From: Caldithrix sp.
GTDB taxonomy: Bacteria > Spirochaetota > Leptospiria > Turneriellales > Turneriellaceae
Direction of reading: 5' to 3'
Length of the DNA stretch: 52,285 nucleotides
Assembly: GCA_020722745.1 (NCBI GenBank)
Contig: DYKF01000001.1
Span: 1 to 52,285 of the forward strand
Of the stretch, positions 16,893 to 26,680 are shown piece after piece. The first letter of the stretch is position 1. Each line of letters begins with the position of its first letter. The translations under genes and the position numbers were made by a program. The notes below the pieces were generated by a model. That model worked only from the letters and a program-made list of their open reading frames with translations, did not search any database and had not been told where the DNA came from.

Positions 16893-17858
16893 ATGGGCGA
16901 CGAGAAGGACAAAGACAGGGAAGAGGACTTCCCAGCAGACGTACTGGATTTGCCAGAGCCGGATCCTGTATACGACAATGAAGTTACTGCCGGCTTTGTT
17001 CCGTCGCGCGAAAAAGCTCCGTATACGGAATCGAGCATACAGTGGTATCTGGAAGAAATTAACAAAATTCCTCTGTTAACGCGCGACGAGGAAGACTCTC
17101 TCGCGCGCAAAATCGCCGATCATAATGATCAGGACGCAAAAAACAAAATCGTCGTTTCCAATCTCCGCTTTGTCGTACAGGTTGCCAAAAAATACCAGAA
17201 ATACGGGATTGGCCTTCTCGATCTAATCAATGAGGGAAACATGGGTCTCATCAAGGCGGCTGAACGTTTTGACCCCAATCTCGGATATCACTTTATCAGC
17301 TATGCTGTCTGGTGGATTCGGCAGGCCATTATTCTCGCCATCAACCAGAAGGCCTCCATGATCCGCCTGCCCATGAACCGGACTATTGACCTAGCCAGAA
17401 TAGATAAAATCCAGAAAGAACTTGAAGCGCAGCTTGGCCACGAGCCAACGCTCGCACAGGTTGCGGAACGTCTGGAAATGGCAGAAGAAGATGTCCAGTG
17501 GTTAAAACAGATTTCATCGGACTATGTATCTCTGGATGCTCCCCTTTCGGGCGACTCAGAAAATACGCAGATATCCACCGTTCAAGATACCAAGTACGAA
17601 TCGCCGGAAGACACTGTTATGTCTTCGGCTCTTAAAGACGCCATCCATGCTATTCTCCAGGAACTGACCGTCAGCGAACGCAAAATTATAGAGTACCGTT
17701 TTGGACTAAATGGCAAGCCGCGACTTTCGCTCACGCAGGCAGGAAAGAAATTTCAACTGTCGAAGGAGAGGGTACGCCAGATAGAAAAGAAAACCCTTAT
17801 GAAGCTGCGCCAGTATGGCAATCGGCTTGAACTCGATGCATTTTTAAACCAGCAGTGA
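16893..17858 (+). CDS. Sigma-70 family RNA polymerase sigma factor (group 2-like)
   Basis: 321 residues. The acidic N-terminus (1-45) replaces region 1.1. Region 1.2 is at about 46-75 (SIQWYLEEINKIPLLTRDEE). Region 2 includes DLINEGNMGLIKAAERFDP and YAVWWIRQAI (-10 recognition). Region 3 follows at about 170-235, and the region 4.2 helix-turn-helix is SLTQAGKKFQLSKERVRQIE. It is too short and too altered in region 2.4 (WWIRQAIILAI, where E. coli RpoD has WWIRQAITRSI) to call the primary factor with confidence, so an RpoS-like alternative sigma is favoured. AGAGGA lies 11 bases before the ATG. A TTGACC at 16854 has no matching -10. The next gene overlaps its stop. Confidence 0.9.
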   Translation: MGDEKDKDREEDFPADVLDLPEPDPVYDNEVTAGFVPSREKAPYTESSIQWYLEEINKIPLLTRDEEDSLARKIADHNDQDAKNKIVVSNLRFVVQVAKKYQKYGIGLLDLINEGNMGLIKAAERFDPNLGYHFISYAVWWIRQAIILAINQKASMIRLPMNRTIDLARIDKIQKELEAQLGHEPTLAQVAERLEMAEEDVQWLKQISSDYVSLDAPLSGDSENTQISTVQDTKYESPEDTVMSSALKDAIHAILQELTVSERKIIEYRFGLNGKPRLSLTQAGKKFQLSKERVRQIEKKTLMKLRQYGNRLELDAFLNQQ

Positions 17859-18838
17859 AACCGGCAGAACAATATTCAGACACAGGGTTTCCAGGGCGCT
17901 GGGATTCTAAACGATTTCTTTTACTCTTAGCGGTTCCGGCTTTGTTCTTTGCTCTCGGTGGATTGTCTCTCGCCAGCGAAAAACGGATGAAGGATTTTGA
18001 AGCGCGGATAGAAGCCAGACAAAGGGAAATTGAAACTGTGAAACTTTCTGGAGCAGAACCATTTCTGTGGAAACCTCTGCTAAACTGTACGGCAGAAAGC
18101 GCTCCCCAGGAAGGTTGCATACCTGTCACGATTTCCTGGAAAGAAACTGTACAAATTCCAGAGGTAAATGTGTACACACGTTCCATCCCTTCACCAGATT
18201 CCTGTCTCATCTGCCATCGAGCTGAGTCTGGAATTGTAGAATGGACCTTTAAGACCACGGCTCCCGGACCACCGCCGGTGCCAGCCGTGGTTTTACATGG
18301 AGCAGGATTCTTATTCCTCCTTGCCTGGGGCCTGCTGCTCTGGTATCGTTTCAGAGAGGGGGAGATTGTCGTTCTTTCGGCCATTTCTTTTCCGGATGCG
18401 ATAGTTCCCGACGATGCATTGCTGAAAAAACTGTTTCCCCGCTATGGCCATGCCTTTTACAGGGAAAAAGGAAGCGGCTATCTTCGCTGGCTGTCTACGC
18501 GACATGGCTACCGCAACTGGTTTCAAAAAATTGTTGCATCCGGAAAATTTGCCGATATTCTGGAACAGGTCGATATTGGAAAGGCAGGCATGATTTCTGT
18601 TCTTTTGCGACAGCCAAGGAATATGCCCTTACCGGTTCGTTCACTGGAAAAAGGCCGCATGCTCGTGAAGCGGGTACCTCCCGGTTTTTTTCTTCTCCAG
18701 AATTCTCTGGAACCTCTGGTCAGCATGCACCTGGAGCAGCTGGAAGAAGCCGTCTGGAAACGGGCAGACGGAAAAAAAGCAGTATTTAAAACTATACCAA
18801 TAACAAAAAGAATTCGAGAAAGGGAAAAAAATGGCTGA
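17855..18838 (+). CDS. Membrane protein with a single CXXCH motif, unknown function
   Basis: 327 residues from GTG overlapping the sigma factor stop (GTGA). Transmembrane helix 1 is at 21-40, followed by a short coiled coil (43-63) and an extracytoplasmic region with C78, C88 and the motif CLICH at 117-121. Helix 2 is at about 144-164, and a soluble C-terminal domain of about 160 residues follows. CXXCH is the c-type haem attachment motif, and its placement between two membrane segments is compatible with a periplasmic haem; a metal site or disulfides are equally possible. The C-terminal domain has no recognised family. It overlaps topA by 8 bases (ATGGCTGA). Confidence 0.75.
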   Translation: MKPAEQYSDTGFPGRWDSKRFLLLLAVPALFFALGGLSLASEKRMKDFEARIEARQREIETVKLSGAEPFLWKPLLNCTAESAPQEGCIPVTISWKETVQIPEVNVYTRSIPSPDSCLICHRAESGIVEWTFKTTAPGPPPVPAVVLHGAGFLFLLAWGLLLWYRFREGEIVVLSAISFPDAIVPDDALLKKLFPRYGHAFYREKGSGYLRWLSTRHGYRNWFQKIVASGKFADILEQVDIGKAGMISVLLRQPRNMPLPVRSLEKGRMLVKRVPPGFFLLQNSLEPLVSMHLEQLEEAVWKRADGKKAVFKTIPITKRIREREKNG

Positions 18839-20999
18839 AAGGAAGAAAGAAACGACAAAGCGACCGGCAGTGAAGCAGGAAAAAAAAATTCTCGTTATCG
18901 TAGAGTCGCCCGCCAAAATACGAACTCTGTCTGGCTTTCTGGGTTCTGGTTACGAGGTGCAATCGTCTAAGGGGCACCTGATCGATTTACCGAAAAGCTC
19001 GCTTGGAGTGGATATTGGCCAGGGGTTTGAACCGCGCTATATTACCATACGCGGCAAGGGAAAAATCCTTGGGGATCTCAAAAAAAGTGCCAAAAAGGCA
19101 TCTGCGATTCTTCTTGCAACCGACCCCGATCGAGAGGGCGAGGCAATCAGCTGGCATCTCGAAAGAGTGTTTGAAGAGGTAAATCCCAATATCCGTCGCA
19201 TTGAATTTAATGAAATTACGCGTGAAGCGGTGCAAAACGCATTGCTCCATCCTCGCGAGGTAAACTCACTGCGGGTAAACTCCCAGCAGGCACGCCGTAT
19301 TCTCGACAGGCTCGTTGGTTACAGTATTTCTCCTGTTCTACAGACAAAGTTTGGCAGCAAAAGATTTTCAGCGGGCCGCGTGCAATCCGCCGCTCTCAAA
19401 ATCATCGCCGACAGAGAAAACGAAATAGACGCTTTTGTGCCAAAAGAATTCTGGGAGTTTGATCTTCCTTTCAGCAGGGAAGGAGGAAGTGCCAAAGATG
19501 CAACGGCTCTGTTCAGGCTGGTATCGATAGATGGCAACAAAGCCGACATATCTTCCGGAGCAGAAGCAGAACTGCTCCAGAAGGTTCTATCCTCTGCCGC
19601 GTATGTGGTGAGTGAGCGAAAATCTACAGAAAGAAAAATCATGCCTTTGGCTCCCTATATAACTTCCCGGTTGCAGCAGGATGCATCTACGCGGCTCGCG
19701 TTCCGGGCCCAAAAAACAATGTCGGTTGCTCAGACTCTGTACGAAGGGGTAGATATAGGCAGCGGACAGGTCGTGGGTCTCATTACCTATATGAGAACGG
19801 ATTCCACGCGTATATCCGATGCAGGCCTTGCCATGGCGCGCGGATATATCGAGAAAGTCTATGGCAAGGAGCATCTTCCTGATCAGCCACAGCAATATTC
19901 TAAAAAACAGAAACAGGTGCAGGATGCCCATGAGGCAATCCGCGTAACCGACGTCAGCAGAACGCCAGAAAAAATGGAGCCATTTCTCACAAAAGATCAG
20001 TACAAAATATATTCTCTGATCTGGAGAAGATTTGTTGCATCCCAAATGAAACCGGGAATTGACGAACAGATAAAACTGGAAGTAACCGGAACATCAGAGG
20101 GAAAAACTTATGTATTCCGATATACATCTTCCCATGTAAAATATGCCGGCTTTCGCGAAGTGTTTCCCATGGGAGACGAAAAAGAGAAATTTGTCCCATC
20201 TTTTCAGGAAGGACAGGCATTGAAGTCTGGGAAACTGATTTCTACGCGTAAGTTTACCCAGCCGCCTCCTCGCTATACCGAGGCCTCCCTGATCCGTAAA
20301 ATGGAAGAAGAGGGCATTGGGCGCCCTGCAACGTATGTGCCAACGATTGCCACGTTAGACAAACGATCTTACATTGAACGAAAAGGCCGCCAGATAAAAG
20401 CTTCCCCCCTCGGAAGAGTGATCAACGCCGTCATGGCAGAAAATTTTCCCGACATTGTCGATCTGGAATTTACAGCCGGCATGGAAAAAAAACTGGATGA
20501 AGTAGAAAACGGAAACCAGGACTGGCGCGAAATGCTTTCCGTATTCTATAACCCGTTTGCAGAGGAAGTAAAAAAAGCGGAGTCTTCCATAGAAGATAAA
20601 AGCTTTCTGATCCGGGAACCCGTGGGCAGAAAATGCCCCCAGTGTGGAAATGAGCTGCTGAAAAAACTCGGCAAAAACGGGTATTTTATTGGTTGCAGTA
20701 ATTTTGCCGGCGGCTGCCGCTATACGGAAAGCATTCCTCTGGGAGTTTGTCCCAAATGCGGTGGAAACGTCATCCGCAAAAAGACCAAAAAAGGGCGCGA
20801 TTTTTATGGCTGTGAAAACTATTTAACCACGGGTTGTGATTTTTCGATGATGGATAAACCTGCCGAGCGCACTTGTCCCAAATGTGGTTCCATCATGGGA
20901 CAGAAGGTTCGCAAAAGCGGTATTACCATGACCTGCCAGAATCCAGAATGTAAATATGTCATGGAAGAAACAAGCGAGGAAGGAAGTAAAAATGAATGA
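18831..20999 (+). CDS. topA: DNA topoisomerase I
   Basis: 722 residues. Type IA topoisomerase relaxing negative supercoils. The Toprim domain (about 18-135) has VESPAK with E25 and ATDPDREGE. The active-site tyrosine lies in TYMRTDSTRIS (Y320). The C-terminus holds three four-cysteine zinc ribbons (about 600-715: CPQCGNELL, CPKCGGNV, CPKCGSIM). The start is backed by AAGGGA. It heads a topA-xerC-hslV-hslU set like that of many bacteria, including B. subtilis (where trmFO intervenes and codY follows), with 8-base start/stop overlaps on both sides. Confidence 0.97.
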   Translation: MAERKKETTKRPAVKQEKKILVIVESPAKIRTLSGFLGSGYEVQSSKGHLIDLPKSSLGVDIGQGFEPRYITIRGKGKILGDLKKSAKKASAILLATDPDREGEAISWHLERVFEEVNPNIRRIEFNEITREAVQNALLHPREVNSLRVNSQQARRILDRLVGYSISPVLQTKFGSKRFSAGRVQSAALKIIADRENEIDAFVPKEFWEFDLPFSREGGSAKDATALFRLVSIDGNKADISSGAEAELLQKVLSSAAYVVSERKSTERKIMPLAPYITSRLQQDASTRLAFRAQKTMSVAQTLYEGVDIGSGQVVGLITYMRTDSTRISDAGLAMARGYIEKVYGKEHLPDQPQQYSKKQKQVQDAHEAIRVTDVSRTPEKMEPFLTKDQYKIYSLIWRRFVASQMKPGIDEQIKLEVTGTSEGKTYVFRYTSSHVKYAGFREVFPMGDEKEKFVPSFQEGQALKSGKLISTRKFTQPPPRYTEASLIRKMEEEGIGRPATYVPTIATLDKRSYIERKGRQIKASPLGRVINAVMAENFPDIVDLEFTAGMEKKLDEVENGNQDWREMLSVFYNPFAEEVKKAESSIEDKSFLIREPVGRKCPQCGNELLKKLGKNGYFIGCSNFAGGCRYTESIPLGVCPKCGGNVIRKKTKKGRDFYGCENYLTTGCDFSMMDKPAERTCPKCGSIMGQKVRKSGITMTCQNPECKYVMEETSEEGSKNE

Positions 21000-21879
21000 T
21001 TATATGGAATATCTTGCAGTGGAAAAAGGCTATTCCATCCACACCATCGACGCCTACCGCAAGGATCTTTCGCAATGGTTTCAGTTTCTCGAGACTGAGA
21101 ATATTCAAATGCTGAACTCCAAAACGGTGTACGCATTTCTGTCTGCCTTTGAGCCTGCTCTGAACCGGCGCAGCCAGGCAAGAAAATTGTCGGCCATCAA
21201 AAGTTATTATCGGTACAGGGAAATGCAGACGGGCCAGGAAAGCCCCGTAGAGGTAGCGAGAATACGTGGCTTTTCTAAAAAGCTGCCCGAAATTATTAAA
21301 CCCATTGAAATGGAGCATTTACTCGAAAATGATACGGGCCAGAATTCATTTTTACAGTTGCGGGACATGGCATTTCTCGAATTTTTATATTCAACCGGAG
21401 CGCGGGTCAGCGAAGCTCTATCTCTTTTTCAACGCGATATTTTTCAGGCCGGAACCATATCCGAATCCGTTAAATTAAGTGGAAAGGGAAAAAAAGAGCG
21501 CATTGCTTTTATTGGAGCAGCCGCGAGGCAAAGAATATTAGAGTATTTACTCTATAAAAAGAGCCTGTTTCCGGAAAATGAGCATTTGTTTATTAATCTT
21601 CGGGGAGGAACTCTTTCCCGCCGGGGGGCTTTGTATATCCTCCAAAAACGATCGCTGCTTTCCGGAATGCGTCCCAATGTGAAAGTCCACAGCATGCGCC
21701 ATTCTTTTGCAACCGATATGCTCAACGAAGGAGCAGACATACGGCATGTGCAGGAATTGCTGGGTCATTCGAGCATTTCTACTACCCAAATTTATACACA
21801 TGTAGCCAAAGATCGTCTGCGCGATGTATACCGAAAAGCCCATCCTCATGCAATAAAAAAGGGAGAACAGTATGAATGA
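20992..21879 (+). CDS. xerC: Tyrosine recombinase XerC/XerD
   Basis: 295 residues from the ATG at 20992. A reading frame extends 12 codons further up to a non-preferred position inside topA, but AGGAAG and the ATGAATGA overlap with the topA stop favour this start. Core-binding domain is at about 1-90 and the catalytic domain at about 105-290, with TGARVSEAL (R138), the lysine of the GKGKKER hairpin, [10 protein letters not shown] (H233, R236), [15 protein letters not shown] (H259) and nucleophile Y268. These are all the hallmarks of chromosome dimer resolution recombinases. Its operon with topA and hslVU identifies it as the housekeeping enzyme, not a mobile-element integrase. Confidence 0.94.
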   Translation: MNDYMEYLAVEKGYSIHTIDAYRKDLSQWFQFLETENIQMLNSKTVYAFLSAFEPALNRRSQARKLSAIKSYYRYREMQTGQESPVEVARIRGFSKKLPEIIKPIEMEHLLENDTGQNSFLQLRDMAFLEFLYSTGARVSEALSLFQRDIFQAGTISESVKLSGKGKKERIAFIGAAARQRILEYLLYKKSLFPENEHLFINLRGGTLSRRGALYILQKRSLLSGMRPNVKVHSMRHSFATDMLNEGADIRHVQELLGHSSISTTQIYTHVAKDRLRDVYRKAHPHAIKKGEQYE

Positions 21880-22411
21880 CCAACAATGGAGATCGACGAC
21901 AATCCTGTGTATTCTACGCAATGGTAAGGCGGCCATGGCCGGAGACGGCCAGGTATCGCTGGGACAAACCATCATGAAAGGGAACGCAGTCAAGGTTCGC
22001 CGAATTTTTGGCGGTAAAATTATCGCTGGATTTGCAGGAGCGACAGCAGATGCTCTCACTCTTCTCGAAAAATTTGAAGAAAAGCTTCAGGCATTTGGCG
22101 GCATTTTTCAGAGAGCTGCGGTAGAACTTGCCAAGGACTGGCGTACCGACCGCATGTTGCGCCGCCTCGAGGCCATGATGATAGTAACGGATGGAAAAAA
22201 AGTACTGCTTCTTACCGGTACCGGAGATGTCATAGAACCAGAGGATGGAATCGCTGCCATTGGTTCCGGAGGCAATTATGCTCTTTCGGCGGCGCGCGCT
22301 CTCGTCAAACACTCCAGTCTATCGGTATCCGAAGTCGCTCTGGAATCCCTGAAAATTGCCGCCGATGTTTGCGTATACACCAATCACTCCATTACTCTTG
22401 AAGAGGTATAA
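21872..22411 (+). CDS. hslV: ATP-dependent protease subunit HslV
   Basis: 179 residues. Proteolytic subunit of the HslUV (ClpYQ) proteasome-like protease. The N-terminal threonine nucleophile is T9 or T10 in WRSTTILCI; an eight-residue leader (MNDQQWRS) precedes it and must be removed, unlike E. coli HslV where only Met is lost. Downstream motifs [40 protein letters not shown] and IGSGGNYA match the family closely. GGGAG precedes the ATG, which overlaps the xerC stop in ATGAATGA. hslU follows with no gap. Confidence 0.96.
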   Translation: MNDQQWRSTTILCILRNGKAAMAGDGQVSLGQTIMKGNAVKVRRIFGGKIIAGFAGATADALTLLEKFEEKLQAFGGIFQRAAVELAKDWRTDRMLRRLEAMMIVTDGKKVLLLTGTGDVIEPEDGIAAIGSGGNYALSAARALVKHSSLSVSEVALESLKIAADVCVYTNHSITLEEV

Positions 22412-23749
22412 ATGTCTAAAGAAAAAGAAGAACTCTCAGGTCAGCTAACCCCAGCAGAAATTGTGGCATATCTTGATCAGTTTATTATTGGCCAGAAAGA
22501 CGCCAAAAAGGCAGTAGCGATTGCTCTGCGGAATAGATCCCGTCGGCTTGCTCTCGGAGAAGATCCGCTGCGCGAAGAAATTCATCCCAAAAACATCATC
22601 ATGATGGGTCCTACCGGAGTGGGGAAAACGGAAATCGCTAGGCGTTTGGCTAGGCTGGTCAACGCTCCCTTTGTAAAAGTGGAGGCAACCAAATATACAG
22701 AAGTTGGCTATGTGGGGCGCGACGTAGAAAGCATGATACGGGATCTCGTCATGACTTCCATTAAAATTGTCCGCAACGAACACGAAGAGCGGGTTAAGGA
22801 ACAGGCCGAAAAAAAAGTAGAAGAAAAGCTTCTCGATCTTCTGTATTCTCCGGGAGAAAAAGATACTTCCGATGAGGAAATCCGGGAATTGTTTCGGCGC
22901 AAACTGCAGGCAGGTGAAATGGAAGATCGCGAAGTAGAAATTCCTGCCCCGACGCGCGAACCTGTAATGCAGGTAATGGCCGCTCCAGGAATGGAAGAAT
23001 TTGAGCAGCAGATGCAGTCCATTTTGGGCGATATGCTCCCTAAAAAAAGGGAGAACAAACGGCTTCCCGTTTCCATGGCCAGAAAAATTCTTCTCGAGAA
23101 AGAGATTGAAGATTTAGTAGACTCCGAAAAAATTCGCATGGAAGCTGTAGAAAGGGCAGAGCAACAGGGAATTATTTTTATTGATGAGATAGACAAAATT
23201 GCCAGTAGATCTTCTCGTGGATCCGGTGAGGTTTCGCGAGAAGGGGTACAGAGAGACATTCTGCCTCTCGTAGAAGGCTCTACCGTCAATACGCGTTTAG
23301 GCCAGGTAAAAACCGATCACGTTCTCTTTATTGCGGCGGGTGCTTTTCACGTTGCTTCTGTACAGGATTTAATTCCAGAACTCCAAGGGAGATTTCCCAT
23401 CCGCGTAGAACTCAATTCACTTGGCAAAGAAGATTTTATTACGATTCTTACGAGCACCCGCAATGCTCTGACGGTGCAGTACCAGGCTCTTCTTTCTACG
23501 GAAGGAGTTGTACTTGAATACAGCAATGACGGGATCGATACCATAGCAGAAATTGCAGAAAAAATGAATGACCAGAATGAGAATATTGGCGCGCGCCGGC
23601 TTCATACCATCATGGAGAAACTGCTCGAAGACATTTCTTTTGAGCCCGAAAAATTCAGGACGGATACAGTTAAGGTGGACAGAGCATTCGTGCAAAATAA
23701 ACTTGCCTCTATAGTGGAGAATCGGGATCTCTCTCGTTATATTTTGTAA
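22412..23749 (+). CDS. hslU: ATP-dependent protease ATPase subunit HslU
   Basis: 445 residues, normal length. AAA+ unfoldase that feeds substrates to HslV. Walker A is GPTGVGKT (66-73). The pore loop is GYVGRD, Walker B is IIFIDEIDK, and sensor/arginine residues fall in NIGARRLHTIMEKLLEDISFE. The intermediate I-domain spans about 115-235 (EERVKEQAEKKVEEK onward). The C-terminal tail LSRYIL is the segment that docks into HslV. The start follows the hslV stop immediately, with AGAGG upstream. Confidence 0.97.
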   Translation: MSKEKEELSGQLTPAEIVAYLDQFIIGQKDAKKAVAIALRNRSRRLALGEDPLREEIHPKNIIMMGPTGVGKTEIARRLARLVNAPFVKVEATKYTEVGYVGRDVESMIRDLVMTSIKIVRNEHEERVKEQAEKKVEEKLLDLLYSPGEKDTSDEEIRELFRRKLQAGEMEDREVEIPAPTREPVMQVMAAPGMEEFEQQMQSILGDMLPKKRENKRLPVSMARKILLEKEIEDLVDSEKIRMEAVERAEQQGIIFIDEIDKIASRSSRGSGEVSREGVQRDILPLVEGSTVNTRLGQVKTDHVLFIAAGAFHVASVQDLIPELQGRFPIRVELNSLGKEDFITILTSTRNALTVQYQALLSTEGVVLEYSNDGIDTIAEIAEKMNDQNENIGARRLHTIMEKLLEDISFEPEKFRTDTVKVDRAFVQNKLASIVENRDLSRYIL

Positions 23750-23784
23750 CTTTGTTCAATCCTTGTGTATCCAGAGGATAATCT

Positions 23785-26664
23785 ATGAATCTATATAAAA
23801 AAATATTACTCTTTCTTTTCGCAGTCGTTCTGTTGTATGCTCAGGCATTTTCTGCAAGGCTTACCTTTCGGGCTGCCATGTCTGCCTTTAACGAAAAAGA
23901 TTATTATACGGCAAGACTGTTATTGCAGGAGATTGTTCACAAGGATCCTCTCGGAGAATTTGGAGACGATTCTGCCTATCATATCGGGTTGACCTATTTT
24001 TACGAAGGCAAATACCCTGCTGCCATTTTTGAATTGAATCTGCTTGGCAGGGATTATCCGGATTCTCCTTTTTCTCCCAATGCGGAGTTTTATATTGCAG
24101 AATCGCATTATTACAGCGGAAAGCTTCCGCAGGCATTGCAGATGCATCACAATTTTGTGCGAGAATATCCAGAGCATGCGCTTGCTCCCCGTGCTTTATA
24201 TTCGAGCGGATATATCTATCTGGAGCAAAAAAAATATGATATGGCAGCAGCCGATTTTGAAAGAGCCATTCGGGAATACCCCTCTGCTGAAAATATTGCT
24301 TCTTTGCGCCTGCAGCTTGGTATAGCATGGTATAATCTAAAGGATTACGCAAGAGCCAAAAAAGAATTTGAAATTCTGATAGAAAAAGCCGATAAAGCCA
24401 TGCTTTCGGACGCTGCCTCTTTCTGGTTTGGCCGCTGCGAATACGCAGAGGGAAATTATTCTGACGCTAAAAATCGATTTGCCGATTTAGCGGAGACGTA
24501 CCCAGATTCTGTGCATGCCCCCGAAGCGCTGTACTTTGCCGCTTTAAGCGCTTCCCGGATCAACGATTCTGCCGCATCTCTGCAATATCTTCGGCGCATT
24601 GAAAACGATTATCCAGATTATCCTCAACGCAGGGAAGTTTATTTCCGGATTGGACAGATTGAATATGCAGAGAATCAGCCATCGGAAGCAGAGACAGCAT
24701 TGAGGAAGGTTTTTTCGGCATCGGGGGAAGCATCTGTCATCCCGCCCGCTGCAGATTTACTGGCGGAAATTCTGGCAAAACAAAACAGGGCAGCAGAGGT
24801 TCTCGAGCTGTACGATCAGGTGTTGAAGGATCAAAAAGATAACCGGGAAAAGCAGGTAATGCTTTCCAAAAAAGCTTCTCTGCTATATAATTTGAAACGC
24901 TACGAAGAATCAGCAAAAGTGTACGAGACCGCACTTTCCCAGACGAAAGCCGGAGATTCTGACGAAGCCGAGCTCACCTATCTACATGCACAGTCCCTGT
25001 ATCGTTCCGGATTGACGGACAAGGCAAAGCAGAGCTTAAACCAGGTGCATAAAAAATTTCCATCATCGTCTTTTCGCGCTGATGCCTATTATCTCGCCGG
25101 CGAGATAGATTATTATGCATCGGATTTTGATTCCGCTCTCCAGAATTACCAGAAAGTGATTCGTTTTTATCCCACGCATGCGCGCTCCTTTGAAGCCGCT
25201 ATGGGAATAGGCTGGACCTATTTTGAGATGAAGCAATATGCTCGTTCCGCAGATCAGTTCCGGAGTCTCTTTAAGTCTGCCAACACGGACGCACGTACCA
25301 TACAGGTTCGCATGGCCCTAGCATCGGCAGAGTACAATCTGCAGAGATTTGACAAAGCCATTGCAGAATATAAAGCCGTGATTCAGCAAAAGAAACAGTT
25401 TCCGGAACAGGCTCAGGAAGCGGGTTTTCAGCTCGCATGGATTGATTATAGAAACCGCAATTACGACAAGTCCCTTGCAGGGTTTATGCAGTACAGACAT
25501 GATTTTCCCGAAGGAAAGCGCATCCAGGAAGCCCGATATTTTCAGGCATGGTCTCATTACAGACTGGGAGAGACAGAAGCAGCGAGATCTCTCCTTCAGG
25601 CAATTGCAGATGATTCCACGGCAAACGGCATCTTCCACGCCAGAGCTGTAATGGATATCGCCCGCATGGATTCCGGAGCGAAAAAATTTGAAAATGCCGC
25701 TGCTTCCTCAGTCCGTTATCTTTCCCTGTATCCCCAGGGAGACGACGCAGAAGAAGCGCACTTTATTCTGGCTGGTTCGTATATAGAGATGAACCGCATG
25801 GAAGAAGCATACAGCGTATATGAACAATTAACTGCCAGCCGTCCTGGTTCGTCTTATCGGATTGAGATTCTCCGCGAACTCTCCGATGCTTACCGGCGCC
25901 AAAAACAATATGAGAAAGCTTCGGAAATATTGAAACAAATGGAAGGCATCGTGCCGGATACGGGACGCGGAGAACTGGAGCTTTCCCGTGCTTCCATGCT
26001 TGCCGAAAAGGGAGATATTGCCGCAGCAACGGGAATATATCGCAATATGCTGGCGTCTGGCAAAAAAAGCGATGCCGCATGGAAAGGTGAGGCGATCCTT
26101 CAGTATCTTCAATTGTTGCTCCTGACCAGGGATTTTGCCTCTGCTATTTCCGTTACCGAAGAATATAAAAACGCAGTAGAGGATGAGTATGTGAAGCAAC
26201 AGGTGCAGCTATTTCGAGGAAGAGCACTCACAGAAACAGGCGACTATAAAGCCGCCATTGAAACCCTACTCCCACTTCGTTCCAATCCGTCTTTTTCAGC
26301 GGAAGCCAGGTTTTCCATTGCGGCTACTTATGCAGGACTGGGCAACCGGGACCAGGCTCTCGATTATTACCTCCAGGTGGCAGCAGCAGAACATCCACTG
26401 CAAAAAGATGCCATGTTAAAAACCGGAGAAATTTATCTGGAAATGGAAGAATACGAAAAAGCGCAGAGAGAATTTGCACGCCTTATATACACAGCTTCTG
26501 ACAGGAGTGATCTGTACGAGAAGGCAATCTATTATTCGGCCTATACGTTCTATAAACTTAAAAGGACTTCGGATGCAGACAGAATGAAAAAAAAGCTGAA
26601 AACAGAGTTTCCACAGAGTCTTTTTATAAAAAAAATCGAAGAAATCGAAACAAATGAAAATTAA
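23785..26664 (+). CDS. Secreted/periplasmic TPR-repeat protein, unknown function
   Basis: 959 residues. A signal sequence (MNLYKKILLFLFAVVLLYAQAFSA) is followed almost wholly by tetratricopeptide repeats; the pattern of A/G at small positions with YxxA and EyPdS-type ends recurs about every 34-37 residues, roughly 20 to 25 units. Early repeats (YYTARLLLQEIVHKDP, YPDSPFSPNAEFYIAES) resemble those of BamD and CpoB, envelope proteins that scaffold outer-membrane assembly or the Tol system. There is no lipobox. GAGGA precedes the ATG. It lies 35 bases after hslU and 16 before a small secreted protein, at the head of a four-gene envelope cluster. Confidence 0.88.
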   Translation: MNLYKKILLFLFAVVLLYAQAFSARLTFRAAMSAFNEKDYYTARLLLQEIVHKDPLGEFGDDSAYHIGLTYFYEGKYPAAIFELNLLGRDYPDSPFSPNAEFYIAESHYYSGKLPQALQMHHNFVREYPEHALAPRALYSSGYIYLEQKKYDMAAADFERAIREYPSAENIASLRLQLGIAWYNLKDYARAKKEFEILIEKADKAMLSDAASFWFGRCEYAEGNYSDAKNRFADLAETYPDSVHAPEALYFAALSASRINDSAASLQYLRRIENDYPDYPQRREVYFRIGQIEYAENQPSEAETALRKVFSASGEASVIPPAADLLAEILAKQNRAAEVLELYDQVLKDQKDNREKQVMLSKKASLLYNLKRYEESAKVYETALSQTKAGDSDEAELTYLHAQSLYRSGLTDKAKQSLNQVHKKFPSSSFRADAYYLAGEIDYYASDFDSALQNYQKVIRFYPTHARSFEAAMGIGWTYFEMKQYARSADQFRSLFKSANTDARTIQVRMALASAEYNLQRFDKAIAEYKAVIQQKKQFPEQAQEAGFQLAWIDYRNRNYDKSLAGFMQYRHDFPEGKRIQEARYFQAWSHYRLGETEAARSLLQAIADDSTANGIFHARAVMDIARMDSGAKKFENAAASSVRYLSLYPQGDDAEEAHFILAGSYIEMNRMEEAYSVYEQLTASRPGSSYRIEILRELSDAYRRQKQYEKASEILKQMEGIVPDTGRGELELSRASMLAEKGDIAAATGIYRNMLASGKKSDAAWKGEAILQYLQLLLLTRDFASAISVTEEYKNAVEDEYVKQQVQLFRGRALTETGDYKAAIETLLPLRSNPSFSAEARFSIAATYAGLGNRDQALDYYLQVAAAEHPLQKDAMLKTGEIYLEMEEYEKAQREFARLIYTASDRSDLYEKAIYYSAYTFYKLKRTSDADRMKKKLKTEFPQSLFIKKIEEIETNEN

Positions 26665-26680
26665 TCCGGTATTATAATAT

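Noticed and set aside
20992-21879. Tyrosine recombinase as evidence of an integrated mobile element
   Set aside because: It is embedded and translationally coupled in topA-xerC-hslV-hslU, a conserved housekeeping order. No attachment-site repeats or phage genes are nearby.
26673-26678. Perfect TATAAT just before the small secreted protein gene
   Set aside because: No -35 at any usual distance, and transcription would begin inside the GTG start region. AT-rich sequence between tightly spaced genes makes a chance match likely.
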